From: Dolomitihabitans soli
Lineage (GTDB): Bacteria; Actinomycetota; Actinomycetes; Streptosporangiales; Streptosporangiaceae
Assembly (NCBI RefSeq): GCF_022213955.1
Contig: NZ_JAKNTW010000004.1
Location: forward strand, 186,001-250,000
Length of the DNA stretch: 64,000 nucleotides
Reading direction: 5' to 3'
A program made the position numbers and the translations under genes. Shown here one piece after another: positions 25,581-35,963 of this stretch. Every line of letters begins with the position of its first letter. Position 1 is the stretch's first letter. The notes under the pieces are model-generated. The model made no database searches. It was given only the letters and a program-made list of their open reading frames with translations, and was not told the origin of the DNA.

Positions 25581-25742
25581 ACGCGTGACGAACGGAACGC
25601 CGACCCGGCCGACCGCCTCGCCGGAGGCCACGGCACCACGGAACCGCCCTGCTCACGCCGCCGGACCGGCGACGTCGGCACGGTCGCCCCGGACCGCCAC
25701 AGCCAGGACTTGCGGGAACGAGAAACACGGGAGTGAACGACG

Positions 25743-28052
25743 ATGACGGCATCACCCGGGGACGGCGACGCCTCCGCCACAGCCAGACACCGATCCTTCG
25801 CCGCCGGACTGACGGCTCTGGGCGTGCTTGTGCTGATCGCCATCGGGGCCATCTGGGACATCACCCCTTCATCGGTGAGCCCGGCCGGCGCACCGGCCCG
25901 GGAGTTCAGCGCTCAACGAGCCCTGACCCAGATCGAGAACTTCGCGACCAAGCCGCACCCGATGGGCACGGCCGAGCACGGACGCGTCCGCGAATACCTC
26001 GTCAACGAGTTGCGCCGGCTGGGGCTGCGGCCCGAGGTCCACGAGGCGGTGGGCGTCGCGCCGCGCACCGAGCAGGGGTCCCCCGCCACCACCGGCCGCG
26101 TCTTCAACATCGTGACCGTGATCCCCGGCACCGCTCCCACCGGGCGGGTCTTCGTCACGGCGCACTACGACTCGGTCCCGGAGGGGCCGGGCGCCAACGA
26201 CGACGGAGCCGGTACGGCGAGCGCGATCGAAACGGCCAGGGCGCTGACCGCGAGCGGCACACGGCTGCGCAACGACGTCGTGTTCCTCATCACCGACGGC
26301 GAGGAGCCCGGTCTCCTCGGCGCGGAGGCGTTCGTCGCCGGGCACCCGCTCGCCAAGGGCAGCAGCGTCGTGATCAACAACGAGGCACGTGGGGCGAAGG
26401 GCCCGGTTCTGATGTTCCGGTCCACCACGCCCAACTCCGGCCTGATCTCCACGTTCGGATCGGCGGCGCCTCAGCCGGTGGCCGATTCCGCCTTCGCCGA
26501 GCTGATGCGGCTGCTCCCCAACGACACCGACTTCACGGCCTTCAAACCCGGAGGAATGGCCGTCCTCGACTCCGCGTACGCCAACGCGGGCACCTACTAC
26601 CACAGCGTGCTCGACGACCCGGCGCACGTCGACCTGGCGACGTTGCAGCAGATGGGCGACAACACGCTGGCCCTCGCGCGAGCGTTCGGCGGAGCCGATC
26701 TCGCGCGGCTGACCGCCGGTCACGACCTGGTCTACTTCAACCTCCCGCCCGGTCTCCTGGTCCGCTATCCGACCTGGACGGCGACCCTGCTGGGCGTCGT
26801 CGCCCTGTCGGCGGCCCTGGGACTGATCTTCCTGGCGCGCCGCCGGGGTGTGGTCACGCTGCGGCGGACGCTCCTCGCGACCGCGCTCGGCCTGATCCCG
26901 CTCGGGCTCGCGGTGGGCGTCGGCAGCGTCTTCTGGGACCTGATCAAGACGATCAGGCCCGAACTCGGCGGGACCGCGACCACGACGCCGTACCAGCCGG
27001 AGGCGTTCTACTTCGCCGTGCTGGCGCTCGCGGGCACGATCACGGTCGCGTGGTATGCCCTGCTGCGCCGTCGCCTCGGCGCCGCGGAACTGGCACTGGG
27101 CATGCTGACCTGGGCGGCCTTGATGTCGTTCGGGCTCGGCATCGTGTCGCCGGGGGCCTCGCACCTGGCCGCGTGGCCCGCGCTGGGGGCGGCGCTCGGC
27201 GGACTCGCCGCCCTCCGCTGCCCGCCGCGATGGCGTGTCGTGGCACTCGCCGCGGGACTCGTCCCGGCCGCGCTCATCCTGGCCCCGGGCGCGTGGAACG
27301 TCCTGCCGACGGGCCTGAAGTACGTCGGCTACGCCGTCATGCCGCTGACGGTCCTGCTCTGCGGGCTGCTGCTGCCGCTGGCCGAGACCGTCTGGCCCCG
27401 CCGGCGTTCCCCGCTGGTCCCCCTGACGGCCCTGGCCGTCTCGATCGCCCTGCTGGCGACGGGCCTGATGACCGAGCGAGTCGACAAGGACCACCCGAGG
27501 CGGACCAGCCTCGCGTACGGCCTGGACGCCGACACGGGGAAGGCCGTCTGGCTCACCTCGAAGGCGCCCGATACGTGGGCACGCCGCTTCGGCGGGGTCG
27601 ATCCGCCCGGGCGCCCGGCCGAGCTGTGGGGCGACGACAAACTGCTCGCTCCGGCGGACGCCGCCGCGCTGCCGGCCCCCTCGTTCAAGGTGCGCGCGGA
27701 CAGAACCCGGGACGGCGTGCGCACCCTGCGCGTCCTGATCCGTACCGAACGCGGAGCCGACGCCGTCGGGCTGCGGGTGGACGGTGACACCGCCACCCTG
27801 CGCTCGCTGACCGTCGAGGGCCGCCCCATCACGGCGCATCCCGAAGCGGGATTCATCTTCTACGCCCCCGGAACGGAATGGGTCGAGGCTTCCCTGGCCT
27901 TCCCGGCCGGCGCTGGGACCGTCCGGCTGCGAATCACGGACGTGAGCTCCTCGCCCGGCGCGCTGTCGGGCCTCCCGGGCTTCATCGCGCCGCCGGAGTG
28001 GCTGTTCCTCGGCGATACGGAACTCTCCGTCACCAAGACGCATGCCGTGTGA
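25743..28052 (+). CDS. Membrane-anchored M28-family metallopeptidase
   Basis: 769 residues. One N-terminal membrane segment (about 18-38), then an M28 zinc peptidase domain (about 55-310): HYDSVPEGPGANDDGAGT supplies His and Asp ligands, DGEEPGLLGAEAF the catalytic Glu pair, and YYHSVLDDP the last His. About seven to eight membrane helices follow (340-570), then an extracytoplasmic beta-rich tail. This matches the Fxna/ER-metallopeptidase-like arrangement. It likely trims peptides outside the membrane. Start ATG 25743 with GGGAG 10 or so bases upstream. Probably controlled by the divergent wHTH protein. Confidence 0.9.
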   Translation: MTASPGDGDASATARHRSFAAGLTALGVLVLIAIGAIWDITPSSVSPAGAPAREFSAQRALTQIENFATKPHPMGTAEHGRVREYLVNELRRLGLRPEVHEAVGVAPRTEQGSPATTGRVFNIVTVIPGTAPTGRVFVTAHYDSVPEGPGANDDGAGTASAIETARALTASGTRLRNDVVFLITDGEEPGLLGAEAFVAGHPLAKGSSVVINNEARGAKGPVLMFRSTTPNSGLISTFGSAAPQPVADSAFAELMRLLPNDTDFTAFKPGGMAVLDSAYANAGTYYHSVLDDPAHVDLATLQQMGDNTLALARAFGGADLARLTAGHDLVYFNLPPGLLVRYPTWTATLLGVVALSAALGLIFLARRRGVVTLRRTLLATALGLIPLGLAVGVGSVFWDLIKTIRPELGGTATTTPYQPEAFYFAVLALAGTITVAWYALLRRRLGAAELALGMLTWAALMSFGLGIVSPGASHLAAWPALGAALGGLAALRCPPRWRVVALAAGLVPAALILAPGAWNVLPTGLKYVGYAVMPLTVLLCGLLLPLAETVWPRRRSPLVPLTALAVSIALLATGLMTERVDKDHPRRTSLAYGLDADTGKAVWLTSKAPDTWARRFGGVDPPGRPAELWGDDKLLAPADAAALPAPSFKVRADRTRDGVRTLRVLIRTERGADAVGLRVDGDTATLRSLTVEGRPITAHPEAGFIFYAPGTEWVEASLAFPAGAGTVRLRITDVSSSPGALSGLPGFIAPPEWLFLGDTELSVTKTHAV

Positions 28053-28088
28053 CGGCCGTCCCCCTCCGTCGGGACGTCACGCAGCTGA

Positions 28089-28120
28089 GCACGCCCGGCT
28101 CCAGTCGGAGCCGGGCGTGC
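28089..28120. terminator. 14-bp hairpin between convergent genes
   Basis: Arms GCACGCCCGGCTCC (28089-28102) and its exact complement (28107-28120), loop AGTC. There is no T-run, as is usual in actinomycetes. It probably ends transcripts from both sides. Confidence 0.7.
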
Positions 28121-28212
28121 CGGTTCGTGAAGGGCACACCGTTCCCGGCGGGCGAACATCAATTTGCGTGGGCGATCTTTGCGCAAAGGTCAGCTGGTCC
28201 GGGACCACTCCC

Positions 28213-29355
28213 TCAGGGCCGGATCAGCGCCCGGCGCAGCGCCCACACCCCCGCCGAGAACAGAACCGCGGCGAAGCCGGCGAGGACGCCGAGTTGCGGC
28301 AGGATCCCGGTGACGCCCGCGCCGTGCCGTACCAGCTCGGCGAAGCCCTCGTAGCCCCAGGCGTGCGGGGTGAAGCGGGCCACGGACCGCATCGTCTCGC
28401 CGAGCGACTCCAGGGGGACCATCGTGCCACCCGCCCCCGCCAGGCCCATCCCGATGATCAGTGCGGCCGACGACACGGGACCCTCCTTGTCGAAGAGCGA
28501 GCCGAGCAGCATCGCGGCTCCCCCGCCCACCATGGCGAAGAGGACGAGCAACGCCGCCGCGCCCAGCGGATCGCCCCAGTCGACGCCGAACAGCAACGCC
28601 GAGCCGAGCATGATCAGCAAACCCTGCGCGAGGGCGATGAACAGCCGGCCGAGCGCCTCCCCCGCCACCAGGGTCCTGGCCGGAGTCGGCGTCGCGTACA
28701 TCCGCCGCGCGATGCCGGAACGCCTGAGCGCGACGAGTCCGACCGCCGCGGTCAGCGAGGACAGGAAGGTGTAGAGCAGTACCAGGGACGGCGCGGAGAC
28801 CGAGAACGCGCCGAGCCCCTCGGGGAAGATCGCCTCTCCGGCCGTGGAGACCTTCACCTCCACACCGGGCGCCTCCGCCCTCCTGGCCGCCGCCAGGCTC
28901 TCGTCGAACGGGCCGAGCCGGGCGGCGCGCAGCACCGCGGCCTCCTGCGGGACGACCGAGCGCACCCACGCGGTCAGGTCGAGGGACCGCAGATCGCTCG
29001 CGCGGGAGAGGTAGCGCACCTCGGCCCCGCCGCCGCCGCGCAGCCCGGCGTCGTAGCCCGCCGGGATCAGCAGCCCGCCCTGGACCTCACCGCGTTCGAC
29101 CGCCTGGCGCAACGCGTCCGCGCCGCCGAACGGCTCGACGGCGACCCGCTCCCCCTTCGTGAGCGCCGTCACCAGGTCGCGGGCCAACGGTCCCTGGTCA
29201 CCACCCGCGACCCCCAGCCTGAGTTGCTGACCGGGACCGAACAGCAGCCCCATCACGAAGATCATCAGGAACGGCATAGCGATCATGAAGAACGCGTTGG
29301 TCCGCTCGCTGAACGTCCTGCGCAGGTTCATGCCCGCGATGATCCAGACCTTCAT
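28213..29355 (-). CDS. ABC-2 type transporter permease
   Basis: 380 residues from ATG 29355, which overlaps the upstream permease stop by four bases. One helix at the N-terminus (FFMIAMPFLMIFVMGLLFG), a long external loop (about 45-190, with YLSRASDLRSLDLTAWVRSV), then five helices (LVLLYTFLSSLTAAVGLVAL onward). This is the DrrB/YhgE-like ABC2_membrane_3 layout. It forms an exporter with the neighbouring permease and ATPase. Last gene of a six-gene operon. Confidence 0.85.
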   Translation of the reverse strand: MKVWIIAGMNLRRTFSERTNAFFMIAMPFLMIFVMGLLFGPGQQLRLGVAGGDQGPLARDLVTALTKGERVAVEPFGGADALRQAVERGEVQGGLLIPAGYDAGLRGGGGAEVRYLSRASDLRSLDLTAWVRSVVPQEAAVLRAARLGPFDESLAAARRAEAPGVEVKVSTAGEAIFPEGLGAFSVSAPSLVLLYTFLSSLTAAVGLVALRRSGIARRMYATPTPARTLVAGEALGRLFIALAQGLLIMLGSALLFGVDWGDPLGAAALLVLFAMVGGGAAMLLGSLFDKEGPVSSAALIIGMGLAGAGGTMVPLESLGETMRSVARFTPHAWGYEGFAELVRHGAGVTGILPQLGVLAGFAAVLFSAGVWALRRALIRP

Positions 29356-30485
29356 ACCCGCATCAACCTTCCGATCCTGACCGTGGCCAGCGCGCCGCCG
29401 AGTACGGCGAAGCACAGGAGCACCGCCACCGGGACCAGGACCTCCCCGGCCGAACCGCCGCCCGCCAGGTCGGCGAGGCCGCGAAGGAACCAGTGGTGCG
29501 GCGTGAGGCTCGCGACCGCGGCGAACCCGCCGAGCTGCGCCACCGGGAACAACGCGCCGCCGAACAGCCCCAAAACCATCGCCAGCCCCGACAGCCGGTT
29601 CGACGCCTCCTCTGAGGTGCGGGAGAAGGCCGCGACCGCGCCCGTCAGCCCGGTGACGGCGAGCACCCCCGCCACCACCAGGGCGGCCACGCCGAGCGGG
29701 TCTCCCCAGCGCGCCCCCAGCAGCAGGGTGGAGGCGACGACCAGGATCGCCATCCCCGCCACGGCGGCCACCACGCCGCCGAGCAGTTTGCCCGCCAGGA
29801 TCGCGTGCCGGGAGACCGGCGCGGCCAGCAGCCTGGCCAGGGTGCCCGCGCTCCGCTCGTCGAGAATTCCGGTCGCGCCGAACATGACGGCGAAGAAGAG
29901 GAAGAACACCGCCATGCCCGCCGCGTGGTACGTGGTGGTGTCGAGCTGCCTGGTCACCGCCGACGCGTCGTCCACCAGCGTCAGAGGCGCGGGAGGGAGA
30001 TCGCGGGCCGTGCCGTCGGGTGACGCCAGGCGCAGGGAACGCAGCTCGGTCGCGTACGCCTGGGCGGCCTCGCGGGCGACCTGGACCGCGATCGGCGCGT
30101 CGACGTCGCCGACCACCTCCAGGGTCGTCGCCCGGCCCGCCCCGACGGCCGCGGAGAACCCCTCCGGGATCACGAACACCGCGTCGAGCTCCCCCCGCTC
30201 GGTGCGGCTCCTGCCCTCCTCCCGCGAGGTCACCGCGTGCAGGGTGATCAGCCCCTGCGCCGCCATCGGACGCAGCACACCGGTCACGAACCGGGTGGCC
30301 GCCGGGCCGCGATCCTGGTCCGCCACGCCGTACCGGGCGCCGAGCCGATCCCCGCCGCCGCCGCCCAGCACCAGGTTGAACATGAACGCCAGGCCCAGCG
30401 GGAGCACGACCGCGTAGACCAGCAGCGTGCTGTCCCGCGAGCGCAGCCACAGATCCTTGGCCAAGATGATCATCATTGTGCGCAT
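29352..30485 (-). CDS. ABC-2 type transporter permease
   Basis: 377 residues from ATG 30485. Same architecture as the next permease: helix 1 LLVYAVVLPLGLAFMFNLVL, an external loop rich in charged residues, then helices from AAGMAVFFLFFAVMFGATG, with ILDERSAGTLARLLAAPVSR typical of ABC-2 exporters. The paired permeases probably form a heterodimer with the ATPase at 30488-31423. Only two bases separate it from that gene. Confidence 0.85.
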   Translation of the reverse strand: MRTMMIILAKDLWLRSRDSTLLVYAVVLPLGLAFMFNLVLGGGGGDRLGARYGVADQDRGPAATRFVTGVLRPMAAQGLITLHAVTSREEGRSRTERGELDAVFVIPEGFSAAVGAGRATTLEVVGDVDAPIAVQVAREAAQAYATELRSLRLASPDGTARDLPPAPLTLVDDASAVTRQLDTTTYHAAGMAVFFLFFAVMFGATGILDERSAGTLARLLAAPVSRHAILAGKLLGGVVAAVAGMAILVVASTLLLGARWGDPLGVAALVVAGVLAVTGLTGAVAAFSRTSEEASNRLSGLAMVLGLFGGALFPVAQLGGFAAVASLTPHHWFLRGLADLAGGGSAGEVLVPVAVLLCFAVLGGALATVRIGRLMRV

Positions 30486-30487
30486 CG

Positions 30488-31423
<936 letters not shown>

Positions 31424-31434
31424 CTCATCTCCTT

Positions 31435-32151
31435 TCAGGCAGGGTTGCGGATCGGCATGTCACGAACGAAGGCCCAGGTCAGCAGCAACGCCACCAGGAA
31501 GGCACCGGCTGCGGTGAGCACCACCATCCCCGTCGTCTCCGGCAGGGGGAGAGCCAGCCGCCCGCTGACGAGCGGGATCAAGCGTGGGGCGCCGACGGTG
31601 CTCTGCAGCGGAACGGCCAAGGCGACGGCGACCGGGATCAGCAGCACGCCCCCTGCGCCCAGCCGGTAGAACGCCGCACCCAGCAACGCGCCGGCCGCCA
31701 GCCAGACCATGAAGTGGGCCCAGTGCTCCACGAACACCAGCGGCAGGTCACCCGTAGCGGCGAAGAGGTGCTCGTCGGAGAGCGCGTGCGGCCATCCGCC
31801 CACGCCGTACAGCCAGCCCTCGAGGACGTAGCCAAGGGTCATCAGCACCGCGAGCACCGGAGCGAAGACCAGGAGGAAGAGGGCGGCCTGACCGGCGAAG
31901 GCGCGGCGCGTCCGGCCGTGCGCGATGTAGACCGGCAGGAACATGCGGATGAGGTAGACGCCCACGAAGAGCGCGTACCAGCGCGGGAACTGCATCGCCT
32001 TCTCCCACACGCTGGACGTGAGATCCCCCCAGGTGCCGATGCCGAGCGCGATGCACGCGATGACGACGAGGAGGGCCAGATACAGACCGCCGCCGACGAA
32101 CAGGTTGGCCAGCAGCAACCGGCTGGGAAAGACCAGGCGTCCGCGGCTCAT
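31435..32151 (-). CDS. Integral membrane protein of a YtrB-type ABC system
   Basis: 238 residues with about six hydrophobic segments (LLLANLFVGGGLYLALLVVI, ALFVGVYLIRMFLPV, AALFLLVFAPVLAVLM, MVWLAAGALLGAAFY, VLLIPVAVALAVPL, MVVLTAAGAFLVALLL). No enzyme motif. ATG 32151 overlaps the stop of the ATPase gene by four bases, so it is very likely the permease of that ATPase, as in GntR-YtrB-permease operons. Confidence 0.7.
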   Translation of the reverse strand: MSRGRLVFPSRLLLANLFVGGGLYLALLVVIACIALGIGTWGDLTSSVWEKAMQFPRWYALFVGVYLIRMFLPVYIAHGRTRRAFAGQAALFLLVFAPVLAVLMTLGYVLEGWLYGVGGWPHALSDEHLFAATGDLPLVFVEHWAHFMVWLAAGALLGAAFYRLGAGGVLLIPVAVALAVPLQSTVGAPRLIPLVSGRLALPLPETTGMVVLTAAGAFLVALLLTWAFVRDMPIRNPA

Positions 32152-33029
32152 TCCGCCTCCTCCGTCTTCGCGGTCAGGTGCACGAACAGGTCCTGCAGCG
32201 CGACGGGCCCGAGTTCGAGCCCCGCCTCGACCGCCTTCCTGCGCTCCGTCTCGCCCATCTCGCCGTAGACCATCGCGGACCTCGTACGGCCGAGCCGTTT
32301 GTCGCCCAGCACCGTCAGCCCGGCCACGAACCGGTCGACGACCTCCTCGGGCCCGGTGACCGACACACCGCGCGAACGCAGGGTGTCGGTGTCCTCCTGG
32401 AGGACCAGCCGCCCCCTGTCGATGATCAGTACCTCCTCGAACAACGCGTTCACCTCCTCGATCAGATGGGTGGACATGATGACCGTGCGGGGGTTGGCCA
32501 TGAAGTCGGCCAGCAGTTCCTCGTAGAAGGCGTAGCGCGACGGCGCGTCCATCCCCAGGTAGGACTCGTCGAACATGGTCACAGGGGCCCTGGATGCCAG
32601 GCCGAGCGTGACCCCGAGCGCGGACCGCTTGCCCAGCGAGAGCTGCTCGACGTTCTTGCCGCGCGGCACCTCGAACCGGTCGAGCAGCCGGGCGGCATAC
32701 TCACCGTCCCAGTTCGGCCGCAACGCCTCGGCGAAGTAGAACGCGTCGTCCGCGGTGCCGACGCCAGCCGCCTCTCCTGCTTCCCTGATCAGGCAGACCT
32801 GCGAGGTGACCGGGGCGTTCTCCCACACCGGCCGGCCGCCGACCAGGGCGCGCCCCGCGGTGGCCTTCCGGAACGCCGCCAGTATCGTCAGCAGGCTGGT
32901 CTTTCCGGACCCGTTCCGGCCGAGCAGGCCGTAGATCTTCCCGCCGCCGAGGGAGAACGTCAGGCCGTCGAGGGCCTTGGTGCTGCCGTAGTCGAGCCGC
33001 AGGGCCTCGGTCTCGATGCTCAGCGTCAC
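32148..33029 (-). CDS. ABC transporter ATP-binding protein, YtrB-like
   Basis: 293 residues. Walker A GRNGSGKTSLL, the signature region LSLGKRSALGVTLGLASRAP (S-L-G-K in place of S-G-G-Q), Walker B VTMFDESYLGMDAP, H-loop MSTHLIEEV. The Q-loop area CLIREAGEAAG and altered signature are typical of YtrB-type ATPases. ATG 33029 overlaps the GntR stop. Such systems are usually repressed by their GntR/YtrA partner and induced by envelope-active antibiotics (family knowledge). Confidence 0.85.
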   Translation of the reverse strand: MTLSIETEALRLDYGSTKALDGLTFSLGGGKIYGLLGRNGSGKTSLLTILAAFRKATAGRALVGGRPVWENAPVTSQVCLIREAGEAAGVGTADDAFYFAEALRPNWDGEYAARLLDRFEVPRGKNVEQLSLGKRSALGVTLGLASRAPVTMFDESYLGMDAPSRYAFYEELLADFMANPRTVIMSTHLIEEVNALFEEVLIIDRGRLVLQEDTDTLRSRGVSVTGPEEVVDRFVAGLTVLGDKRLGRTRSAMVYGEMGETERRKAVEAGLELGPVALQDLFVHLTAKTEEAE

Positions 33030-33394
33030 CGCCCCTCCTCCTTCGCGTGCCCGCTGATCCTGGCGACGACCTCGTCGAGCGGGATGCCGATGGCCCTCGC
33101 CTCGGCGACCATCGGGTCCACCACGTCGGCGAAGAAACTCTTCCGCCGGTCGTCTCGTAAGGCCTCGCGGGCCGTCGGGCTGACGAACATGCCGATACCT
33201 CGCTTCTTGTAAAGGACGCCCTCGTCCACGAGCTGCTGGAACGCCTTCGCGGCTGTCGCGGGGTTGATGCGGTAGAACGCGGCGTACTGGTTGGTCGACA
33301 TGACCTGCTCGTCGCCGTCGAGCACCCCGCTCAGCACGTCGGCCTTGATCTGGTCGGCGATCTGCCGGTAGATCGGGCTCCGGTCGTCGAACAT
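33026..33394 (-). CDS. GntR-family regulator, YtrA subfamily
   Basis: 122 residues from ATG 33394, with GAGAGG upstream. The winged helix is FDDRSPIYRQIADQIKADVL, with TNQYAAFYRINPATAAKAFQ, LVDEGVLYKKRGIGMFV; only a short C-terminal helical arm (about 75-122) follows, the YtrA pattern with no ligand domain. The classic S-R-x-T-V in helix 3 is N-P-A-T-A. First gene of the operon running to 28213; an imperfect dyad (33406-33429) lies 12 bases upstream. Confidence 0.9.
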   Translation of the reverse strand: MFDDRSPIYRQIADQIKADVLSGVLDGDEQVMSTNQYAAFYRINPATAAKAFQQLVDEGVLYKKRGIGMFVSPTAREALRDDRRKSFFADVVDPMVAEARAIGIPLDEVVARISGHAKEEGR

Positions 33395-33405
33395 GGCACC
33401 TCTCT

Positions 33406-33429
33406 GGTTCATTACTTCACTAACGAACC
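33406..33429. promoter_or_regulatory. Imperfect dyad upstream of the YtrA-type regulator
   Basis: Arms GGTTCATTA and TAACGAACC (8 of 9 pairs match), six-base spacer. An AT-rich position directly upstream of the GntR start makes it the likely autoregulatory operator for the whole ABC operon. Confidence 0.55.
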
Positions 33430-33470
33430 ATAGCGCCGAAAGTTCCCCGCAACAACGGGGGCAAAGGAGA

Positions 33471-34097
33471 TCAGGCGGCGACGAAGACGGTCTCGCCGGG
33501 CACGACCTCGGCGCGACCTGCGGTGACGGTGGCGATCCAGGCCCGGAATCCGTCCAGGTCCTGCTCCCGCACACCAGCCTCGATCGTGACGAAGGCGCCG
33601 TAACCGACCTCCCGCACGTCGTACGGCGAGGCGTGCAGGTCGTTCTCCAGCCGGCCGGCGTACGCGTGGCCGATCCGTACGGTCACCACCCGGGCCGGGA
33701 CCATCTCGACGGCGGCCACGGAGTCCAGCGCCTCCCCCACCGCCCTGCCGTACGCGCGCACCAGGCCGCCCGCGCCGAGCAGCACCCCGCCGAAGTGGCG
33801 GGTCACCACGGCCACGGTGTCGCTGTAGCCACGCCGCAGCAGGGTCTCCAGCATCGGCGTGCCCGCCGTCCCGCCCGGCTCGCCGTCGTCGTCTCCCCGC
33901 TGGAGGTGCCGGTCGCCGCCGATCACGTACGCCGAGCAGTGATGGCTCGCGCCCGGCTGCAGCCGCCTGCGTCCCTCGACGAAGGCCCGCGCCTCACCCT
34001 CGCTCGCCACACTCGCCACCGCGCACACGAACCGCGAGCGGCGCACCTCGATCTCGTGCTCGGCGGGTCGTCGTGGGGTGAGGTACGGCGTGGCCAT
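33471..34097 (-). CDS. YigZ/IMPACT-family protein
   Basis: 208 residues from ATG 34097. The N-terminal UPF0029 domain has RRSRFVCAVASVASEGEARAF near 19-39, HHCSAYVIGG, DDDGEPGGTAGTPMLETLL and VTRHFGGVLLGAGGLVRAYG, the core motifs of YigZ/YvyE. The C-terminal DUF1949 domain is present (about 135-200). Function in bacteria is not settled; eukaryotic IMPACT binds GCN1. Stand-alone gene. Confidence 0.9.
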   Translation of the reverse strand: MATPYLTPRRPAEHEIEVRRSRFVCAVASVASEGEARAFVEGRRRLQPGASHHCSAYVIGGDRHLQRGDDDGEPGGTAGTPMLETLLRRGYSDTVAVVTRHFGGVLLGAGGLVRAYGRAVGEALDSVAAVEMVPARVVTVRIGHAYAGRLENDLHASPYDVREVGYGAFVTIEAGVREQDLDGFRAWIATVTAGRAEVVPGETVFVAA

Positions 34098-34128
34098 CGG
34101 GCCAGGTTATCGCTCCGGCCCGGCGCCT

Positions 34129-34932
34129 TTACAAAGTAGATCCGTTATCGTCGTCGCGGGCCAGTTCGTGGGCGAGTTCCTCAAGCTCGGCCCCGCCCGC
34201 CATCAGGGTCGTCAGTTCCTCTTTGGTGATCTCGGCCTTGGCGTGCTCACCGAGGCTCCTGCCCCGGTTGAGCAGCAGGAACCTGTCGCCCACCGGGTAG
34301 GCGTGGTGCGGGTTGTGGGTGATGAAGACCACGCCGAGCCCGCGATCGCGCGCCCTGGCCACGTAGCGCAGCACCACGCCCGCCTGCTTGACGCCCAGCG
34401 CCGAGGTGGGCTCGTCGAGGATCAGCGCCCGCGCGCCGAAGTGGACGGCGCGGGCGATCGCCACCGACTGGCGCTCGCCACCGGACAGCGTGCCGACCGG
34501 CTGGTCCACGTCACGGATGTCGATGCCCATCGCACGCAGTTCCTCGCGGGCGATCCGCCTGGCCGCCGCGCGGTCGAACCGGCGCAGCGGGCCCGAGCCG
34601 CGCGTCGGCTCCGACCCGAGGAAGAAGTTCCGCCACACCGACATCAGCGGGATCATCGCCAGGTCCTGGAAGACGGTCGCGATGCCCCGGTCCAGGGCCT
34701 CGCGCGGCCCGGCGAAACGCACCGGCTCGCCGTCCACCAGATACTCCCCCTCGTCCGGGGGGTGGACTCCCGAGAGAATCTTGATCAGGGTCGACTTGCC
34801 CGCGCCGTTGTCACCCAGGACACAGGTGACCCGCCCGGCCTCGACGGTGAGCGAGACGTCGCGCAGGGCGATCACACCGCCGAACGCCTTGCCGACGCCG
34901 CGTGTCTCGATCAGGGGCGGCCGCGCGCTCAA
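34129..34932 (-). CDS. Sugar ABC importer ATP-binding protein (FrcA-like)
   Basis: 267 residues from TTG 34932, with GGAGG eight bases upstream; it overlaps the permease stop (TTGA). One ABC domain only: Walker [16 protein letters not shown]-loop VFQDLAMIP, signature [15 protein letters not shown], Walker [16 protein letters not shown]-loop [25 protein letters not shown] with the His pair N-P-H-H-A is typical of the half-size FrcA group (fructose/mannose/ribose, inositol-like importers). It energises the permease and lipoprotein upstream. Confidence 0.9.
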   Translation of the reverse strand: MSARPPLIETRGVGKAFGGVIALRDVSLTVEAGRVTCVLGDNGAGKSTLIKILSGVHPPDEGEYLVDGEPVRFAGPREALDRGIATVFQDLAMIPLMSVWRNFFLGSEPTRGSGPLRRFDRAAARRIAREELRAMGIDIRDVDQPVGTLSGGERQSVAIARAVHFGARALILDEPTSALGVKQAGVVLRYVARARDRGLGVVFITHNPHHAYPVGDRFLLLNRGRSLGEHAKAEITKEELTTLMAGGAELEELAHELARDDDNGSTL

Positions 34933-35963
34933 TGCCGTACCTCCTCGGCGTACCTGCGGACCAGGCGGTTGGCCAGTGTGGCCAGCAGCAGCATGGCGCC
35001 GAGGAAGAACTTGAACCAGTCGGCGTCCCAGCCCGCGAACACGATCCCCTTGTCGGCCATCCCGAAGATCACCGCGCCGATGGCGGCGCCGACGGCCGAG
35101 CCGTACCCGCCGGTCAGCAGGCAGCCGCCGATCACGGCGGCGATGATGTAGATGAACTCCTGCCCGAGACCCGCGTTGGCCTGCACCGAGGTGAATCTCA
35201 GCGCCAGGATCGAGCCGACCAGCCAGGCGGCCCCCGCGGTGGTCATGAACAGCAGGATCTTGGTGCGCTCCGCCGGGACGCCCACCGCCCTGGCCGCCCG
35301 GTCGTCGCCGCCGACCGCGAAGATCCAGTTGCCGGCCCTGGTGCGCATCAGCACCCAGGTGGCCAGCACGGTCACCGCGATCCACCACAGGATGGCCACC
35401 CGGAAGCCGGTGCCGCCGATCGTCACCGAATCCGCGAGAACCGCCCGCGCGCTCTCGAAACCGTCGGCCCTGCGCAGTCCGCTGACCTGGACGGTTCCGG
35501 TGAGCGCCTTGGTGACGCCCAGGTTGATCCCCTGGAGCATCAGGAAGGTGCCCAGGGTGACGATGAAGCTGGGCAGCCGGGTGCGGACCACGATCAGCCC
35601 GTTCAGGAAGCCGACCAGCAGGGCGACGGCCAGCCCGGCGAGCATCGCGGCCCAGACGTTCCAGCCGAAACGCGTGGCCAGGGTCACCAGGATCAGCCCG
35701 GTGGTGCCGGTGAGCACACCGGCCGAGAGGTTGAACTCCCCGCCGATCATCAGCAGCGCGACGGCCACCGCCATGATGCCCAGCGTCGAGGCCGGATCCA
35801 GCCAGTTGGCCACCCCGTCGACCGAGCGGAAGGTGGCCGACTGGCTCGCGAAGAACGCGAAGACCACGATCGCGCCGACCACCGCGCCCAGCTCGGGACG
35901 GATCAGCATACGGCGCAGGCGACCGGTGTCGGCCACCCGCTCGTCCACGGTGCCGGCGGTCAC
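34929..35963 (-). CDS. Sugar ABC importer permease (BPD_transp_2 family)
   Basis: 344 residues from GTG 35963, overlapping the lipoprotein stop (GTGA). About nine to ten helices; [19 protein letters not shown] and [22 protein letters not shown] (split here in reading) are the RbsC/FrcC landmarks, and [15 protein letters not shown] is the coupling-helix region. Forms a homodimeric channel for a sugar or polyol. Confidence 0.9.
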   Translation of the reverse strand: MTAGTVDERVADTGRLRRMLIRPELGAVVGAIVVFAFFASQSATFRSVDGVANWLDPASTLGIMAVAVALLMIGGEFNLSAGVLTGTTGLILVTLATRFGWNVWAAMLAGLAVALLVGFLNGLIVVRTRLPSFIVTLGTFLMLQGINLGVTKALTGTVQVSGLRRADGFESARAVLADSVTIGGTGFRVAILWWIAVTVLATWVLMRTRAGNWIFAVGGDDRAARAVGVPAERTKILLFMTTAGAAWLVGSILALRFTSVQANAGLGQEFIYIIAAVIGGCLLTGGYGSAVGAAIGAVIFGMADKGIVFAGWDADWFKFFLGAMLLLATLANRLVRRYAEEVRH

